Source: an uncultured Nitrospina sp.
GTDB lineage: Bacteria; Nitrospinota; Nitrospinia; Nitrospinales; VA-1
Length of the DNA: 8,944 nucleotides
Reading direction: 5' to 3'
Assembly: GCA_950072225.1 (NCBI GenBank)
Contig: CATMOP010000064.1
Coordinates: 1 to 8,944 of the forward strand
How positions within the stretch are numbered: the first letter of the stretch is position 1; every line of letters begins with the position of its first letter. The notes below the pieces were generated by a model. It saw only the letters and a program-made list of their open reading frames with translations. It did not search any database and was not told the DNA's origin. A program made the translations under genes and the position numbers. Positions 7,087-8,944 of the stretch are shown here, piece by piece.

Positions 7087-8796
7087 ATGCATTTTTCAAA
7101 ACTTTTCATCCCTACATTAAAAGAATCCCCTGCTGACGCAGAAGTCATCAGCCACAAGCTTATGGTACGCGCGGGGATGATCCGTCAACTTGCATCGGGA
7201 ATTTACTCCATCCTTCCGCTGGGACTCCGGGTTTTAAGGAAAGTGGAACAAATCATCCGCGATGAAATGAATCAAATTGGCGGACAGGAAGTTTTTCTAC
7301 CTAGCATTCAACCCGCCGAATTGTGGGTGGAAAGCAAACGGTGGGATTTTTATGGCAAGGAATTATTGCGCATTAAAGACCGGCATGGACGGGAGTTCTG
7401 CTACGGCCCCACCCATGAGGAGGTCATCACCGATATCGTGAGAAGGGAAATCAAATCCTATCGCCAACTCCCCATTTTGCTGTACCAGATTCAGACCAAG
7501 TTCCGCGATGAAGTCCGGCCCCGATTCGGCATCATGCGCGGACGGGAATTCATGATGAAGGACGCTTACAGCTTTCACGCTGATGAAAAAGACACCCAAC
7601 ACACCTACCACCAGATGGCAAAGGCCTATACCAATATTTTCGAACGATGCGGCCTGAGATTCAAACAGGTTCAGGCCGACTCGGGTACCATTGGGGGGAG
7701 CTTTTCGCATGAGTTTGCGGTACTTGCGGATTCCGGGGAAGATGAAATCGGTTTCTGCGAGTCATGCGGCTATGCCTCAAACCTGGAGATGGCCGAATCG
7801 AAACCGCCTTCCCCCTCCACAGCTCCTTCCACACCCCAAGATATAAAAGAGGTAGAGACGCCTGGAAAAAAATCTGTAAAGGAAGTAGCTGGTTTCCTGA
7901 ACCTTCCTGCTCACCAAATCGTCAAAACCATTCTTCTTGAAAATGAGAATGGACGGGTGGCAGGACTGGTTCGCGGTGACCATGAAATCAATCTCGTTAA
8001 AATGAAAAACCTGATCGGTTGTGAGTGGTTGCAACCGGCAGGAGAAGAAGCCTTTTCCAAAAAACCCGAACTGCATCGCGGATATATCGGACCCGTTGGG
8101 CTCGATCTTCCAGTCTATGCTGACCGCGAAATTTCCGTTCTGCATGATTTTGTGACAGGAGCCAACAAACCTTCCGCCCATTTCACCGGCGTTCAAGTCC
8201 AGCGGGATCTGAAAATCAAAGAATTCGGGGATATCAGGACAGTCCAAGCCAAAGACCCCTGTCCGCGTTGCGAGGATGGAAAGTATCAAGTTAAGCGCGG
8301 AATCGAAGTCGGCCACATTTTCATTCTTGGCACCAAATATTCTTCGGCTATGAAGGCCGTTTTTCTGGACCAGCACGGCAAGGAAAATGCGATGATTATG
8401 GGTTGCTATGGAATCGGGGTCGGGCGCACCGCCGCCGCCGCCATTGAACAAAATAATGATGAGAGAGGAATTATCTGGCCTCGGAACCTGGCTCCCTTTC
8501 AAGTCATTATCATTCCGGTTAACTATTCCAATAGCGATTTGAATAATGCCTGTGACACCATATATAACCGGCTCCAGGAAGCAGGAATCGAAACCCTTCT
8601 TGATGACCGGTCAGACCGGCTGGGTGTCAAACTGAAAGATGCCGACCTCATGGGTATTCCCCTGCAAATCATTATTGGCCCCAAAAATCTTTCAGCCGGC
8701 CAAGTCGAGATCAAAGTCCGCAAAACCAATGAGTCCAGTCTGCATCCCTATCCCCAGGTCATTGAGGATATCCCAAACATTTTAAAAGACTTATAG
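7087..8796 (+). CDS. proS: Prolyl-tRNA synthetase, bacterial type with editing insert
   Basis: Class II synthetase that charges tRNA-Pro in the cytosol. The 569 residues match the usual bacterial form of about 570. In order: N-terminal catalytic core with G-P-T-H-E-E (107-112); motif 2 from F139-R140 to R151-G-R-E-F-M-M-K-D; an editing (INS) domain at about 232-400, including the conserved T-P-G-K and V-K-T-I-L-L region that removes misattached alanine; motif 3 G-I-G-V-G-R-T (442-448); and the anticodon-binding domain from about 468, with D-D-R-x-x-R-L-G-V-K and D-A-D-L-M-G-I-P. Two CxxC pairs (224-227, 392-395) flank the editing insert and might hold a metal. The ATG at 7087 has GGGGA 11 bases upstream, a slightly long spacing. 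It is 49 bp after the PEP mutase gene with no terminator between them, so it is probably in the same transcript. Identification is very firm. Confidence 0.98.
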   Translation: MHFSKLFIPTLKESPADAEVISHKLMVRAGMIRQLASGIYSILPLGLRVLRKVEQIIRDEMNQIGGQEVFLPSIQPAELWVESKRWDFYGKELLRIKDRHGREFCYGPTHEEVITDIVRREIKSYRQLPILLYQIQTKFRDEVRPRFGIMRGREFMMKDAYSFHADEKDTQHTYHQMAKAYTNIFERCGLRFKQVQADSGTIGGSFSHEFAVLADSGEDEIGFCESCGYASNLEMAESKPPSPSTAPSTPQDIKEVETPGKKSVKEVAGFLNLPAHQIVKTILLENENGRVAGLVRGDHEINLVKMKNLIGCEWLQPAGEEAFSKKPELHRGYIGPVGLDLPVYADREISVLHDFVTGANKPSAHFTGVQVQRDLKIKEFGDIRTVQAKDPCPRCEDGKYQVKRGIEVGHIFILGTKYSSAMKAVFLDQHGKENAMIMGCYGIGVGRTAAAAIEQNNDERGIIWPRNLAPFQVIIIPVNYSNSDLNNACDTIYNRLQEAGIETLLDDRSDRLGVKLKDADLMGIPLQIIIGPKNLSAGQVEIKVRKTNESSLHPYPQVIEDIPNILKDL

Positions 8797-8889
8797 GAAA
8801 ACAAGTCGTCTTTGAGGGTTCCCAGTTTTCCCTTGAAATGAGACCTCAAGTTCTTGTACAATTCCGGTGACAATTATGGGTCCTGCAAC

Positions 8890-8923
8890 GTGGGCTTTGA
8901 GCCCACTTTTTTTTTACTTTTTT
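8890..8923 (+). terminator. Hairpin with T-tract after proS, rimP-leader-like
   Basis: A 7-bp stem (GTGGGCT 8890-8896, AGCCCAC 8900-8906) closes on a TTG loop and is followed by nine T residues, then AC and six more T. As a plain terminator it would end the purN-proS run 94 bp after the proS stop. Hairpins of this exact style are also found just upstream of rimP-nusA-infB in many proteobacteria, where they act as leader attenuators, so it may belong to the next gene. The sequence just after it contains GGTGGAG (8935-8941), a possible ribosome site for a gene starting beyond the window, and an ATG at 8931 that could itself be a start. Confidence 0.8.
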
Positions 8924-8944
8924 CAGGTAAATGCGGTGGAGAAC

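Noticed and set aside
7777..8502. 241-codon minus-strand frame within proS
   Set aside because: Overlies the ProRS editing and catalytic domains; the translation is compositionally odd and lacks motifs, consistent with a codon-bias shadow.
8854..8880. TTGTAC followed by AATTAT/TATGGG as a promoter for the next gene
   Set aside because: Spacings of 12-15 bp and poor -10 match; not supportable by eye.
1..8944. CRISPR array, tRNA or rRNA gene, insertion sequence
   Set aside because: No regularly spaced repeats, cloverleaf-like segments, transposase frames or paired terminal repeats were seen on either strand.

Overview
The window reads as chromosome of a Gram-negative, diderm bacterium. It encodes LolA (periplasmic lipoprotein carrier) and RseP (inner-membrane site-2 protease), both outer-membrane biology genes, and a c-di-GMP signalling protein. 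The gene set, mid-range base composition and a phosphoenolpyruvate (PEP) mutase in a housekeeping cluster would fit a marine deltaproteobacterium-like or Nitrospinota-like lineage. That placement is an inference and cannot be settled from this stretch.

Layout. Positions 1-353 are AT-rich (about 25-33% G+C by hand count in most 60-base lines). They hold the tail of a gene entering from the left, probably an NAD-dependent sugar epimerase/dehydratase, and a start-less coding-like remnant, so this looks like the edge of an accessory or surface-sugar region. Positions 377-425 form an intrinsic terminator read on the minus strand. It ends the only minus-strand gene, a REC-PAS-GGDEF diguanylate cyclase (506-1933). 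A non-coding divergent region of about 400 bp follows (1943-2337).

From 2338 to 8796 six genes run head to tail on the plus strand: purN, lolA, rseP, a 94-residue protein of unknown function, a two-domain protein joining PEP mutase to a nucleotidyltransferase-like domain, and proS. Gaps are 13 bp or less up to rseP, 18 bp before the small gene, a 4-bp ATGA overlap into the PEP mutase gene, and 49 bp before proS. This looks like one operon mixing purine synthesis, envelope maintenance, a C-P bond-forming enzyme and translation. After proS a strong hairpin plus T-tract (8890-8923) resembles the terminator-like leader known upstream of rimP-nusA-infB operons; the next gene would begin at or beyond the window's right edge.

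The most interesting locus is 5023-7037. The PEP mutase half has every expected catalytic residue. The fused nucleotidyltransferase half keeps the fold's landmarks but has lost the glycine/arginine signature of the nucleotide loop and the aspartate of the usual C-terminal E-I-D-T metal motif. It is translationally coupled to an uncharacterised small protein, and no phosphonopyruvate decarboxylase or other committed phosphonate gene is in view.
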